Source: Spirochaetia bacterium (GTDB lineage: Bacteria; Spirochaetota; Spirochaetia; JABMQR01). Taken from it: a DNA stretch of 14,462 bases. Location: NCBI GenBank assembly GCA_016784705.1, contig JADHUD010000029.1, forward strand, positions 1 to 14,462, in the 5' to 3' direction. Position 1 is the stretch's first letter. Each line of letters starts with the position of its first letter. The position numbers were made by a program, and so were the translations under genes. Positions 13,892 through 14,462 of this stretch are shown here, piece after piece. The notes beneath the pieces are model-generated. The model did no database searches, was not told the origin of the DNA, and saw only the letters and a list, made by a program, of their open reading frames with translations.

Positions 13892-14462
13892 ATGAACGAA
13901 CGGCAACTAATGTTTCTGAATGCTCTCGCCTCCAGCCGGGAAGGGAAAAGTATTAAAAAAGCAGACTGGGATTTTGATTATATTGTCATAAAAACCATGG
14001 AGAAAGTTCAGAAATATGAACTTTCCTGGTCCCCTGAGACCATTATTCCTACAGATGATGCAATGATTGACAGATTGTATCAGGCAGGAAAGGAGCTGCT
14101 GCTGGAAACTGGGATCTATCTTTTGTCTGAGAATAGGCAAATCCTCTTTACTGAATCTGAAATTGATCGTGCGCTGGAATTACAGAAACCTATCCTGAAA
14201 ATGGGAACCGGAAAAGATGCCTGTACTATTCAGCCGCGGCAGATAGAAGATAAAACTGCTCCAAAAGTATGGGGTGGAAATCCGGGAGCACCTACACCTG
14301 AAAATTTATTTCTCCCTATTGTAAAAAGCTGGATGAAAGAACCCCTGGTGGATCTTGTAACCTGCGGTTCCTTAATTGATGTTGCGGGATATCCTGTCAG
14401 AACCCGGGGTGTTACTGAGTTATTGGCTGTCCGCAGGGAACTTGAGCTGCTTCACCAAGGGC
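13892..14462 (+). CDS. mtmB: MtmB-like monomethylamine:corrinoid methyltransferase, N-terminal 190 residues
   Basis: The frame is open from ATG 13892 to the window edge. The ribosome site is GGGAG (13879-13883), 8 nt upstream. The protein aligns along its whole visible length with archaeal MtmB (recalled from memory): ADWDF for QDDWDL, IIPTDDAMIDRLYQAGKELL for FIPTDKDMMEKLFKAGFEML, ETGIY for ECGIY, MGTGKDA for LGTGRDA, and GNPGAP for GGPTGSP. MtmB moves a methyl group from monomethylamine to the corrinoid protein MtmC, using pyrrolysine encoded by an in-frame TAG near residue 202. Here the sequence stops at residue 190 with no TAG so far. It could be a pyrrolysine enzyme or a pyrrolysine-free homologue with another substrate. 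The family call is strong; the substrate is not. It is incomplete at the right edge. Confidence 0.85.
   Translation, partial: MNERQLMFLNALASSREGKSIKKADWDFDYIVIKTMEKVQKYELSWSPETIIPTDDAMIDRLYQAGKELLLETGIYLLSENRQILFTESEIDRALELQKPILKMGTGKDACTIQPRQIEDKTAPKVWGGNPGAPTPENLFLPIVKSWMKEPLVDLVTCGSLIDVAGYPVRTRGVTELLAVRRELELLHQG

Overview
This window looks like chromosomal DNA of a free-living or host-associated anaerobic spirochaete (a Spirochaeta, Sediminispirochaeta or Oceanispirochaeta type of organism). That is inferred from protein style: a sugar-binding protein whose signal peptide ends in LFAAAEKE, moderately AT-rich DNA, strong AGGAGG-type ribosome sites, and an ABC sugar operon without its own ATPase. 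No rRNA, tRNA, CRISPR array, insertion sequence or integrase is visible.

Layout. Positions 1-20 hold only the first codons of a leftward gene that leaves the window. Rightward from 245 comes a glycan-uptake block: a ROK-family repressor-like regulator (245-1426), an ABC solute-binding protein (1606-2901), two CUT1-type permeases (3089-3976 and 3989-4828) and a GH20 beta-N-acetylhexosaminidase-like enzyme (4917-6707). Candidate promoters and inverted-repeat operators precede the regulator, the binding protein and the first permease. A clear hairpin terminator or attenuator separates the binding protein from the permeases. The block converges on a leftward operon of three genes: a Gfo/Idh/MocA dehydrogenase (9293-8169), a ThuA-like protein (8141-7485) and an iron-sulfur flavoprotein with a Cys-x2-Cys-x2-Cys-x5-Cys cluster motif (7414-6743). 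A divergent AraC-type regulator (9410-10324) lies beside it. Together these suggest uptake of an amino-sugar-containing oligosaccharide, hydrolysis at the non-reducing end, and redox processing of a sugar derivative.

The right third is different. After an exported beta-propeller (PD40-type) protein (10422-11294) comes a compact three-gene operon. It encodes a small four-helix membrane protein with one histidine at or near the start of each helix (11455-11964), an exported protein carrying a weak flavinylation-like motif (11997-12494), and a ferric-reductase/NOX-type flavocytochrome with two His-x13-His heme pairs (12497-13774). This looks like a transmembrane electron-transfer module.

The window ends inside a gene (13892-14462+) that closely resembles MtmB, the monomethylamine:corrinoid methyltransferase, a family whose best-known members contain pyrrolysine. 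The position expected to hold pyrrolysine lies a few dozen bases beyond the right edge, so the window cannot show whether this copy uses it. Its promoter region carries an array of 10-bp tandem repeats, a likely operator. This gene and the adjacent redox operon are the most interesting part of the window.
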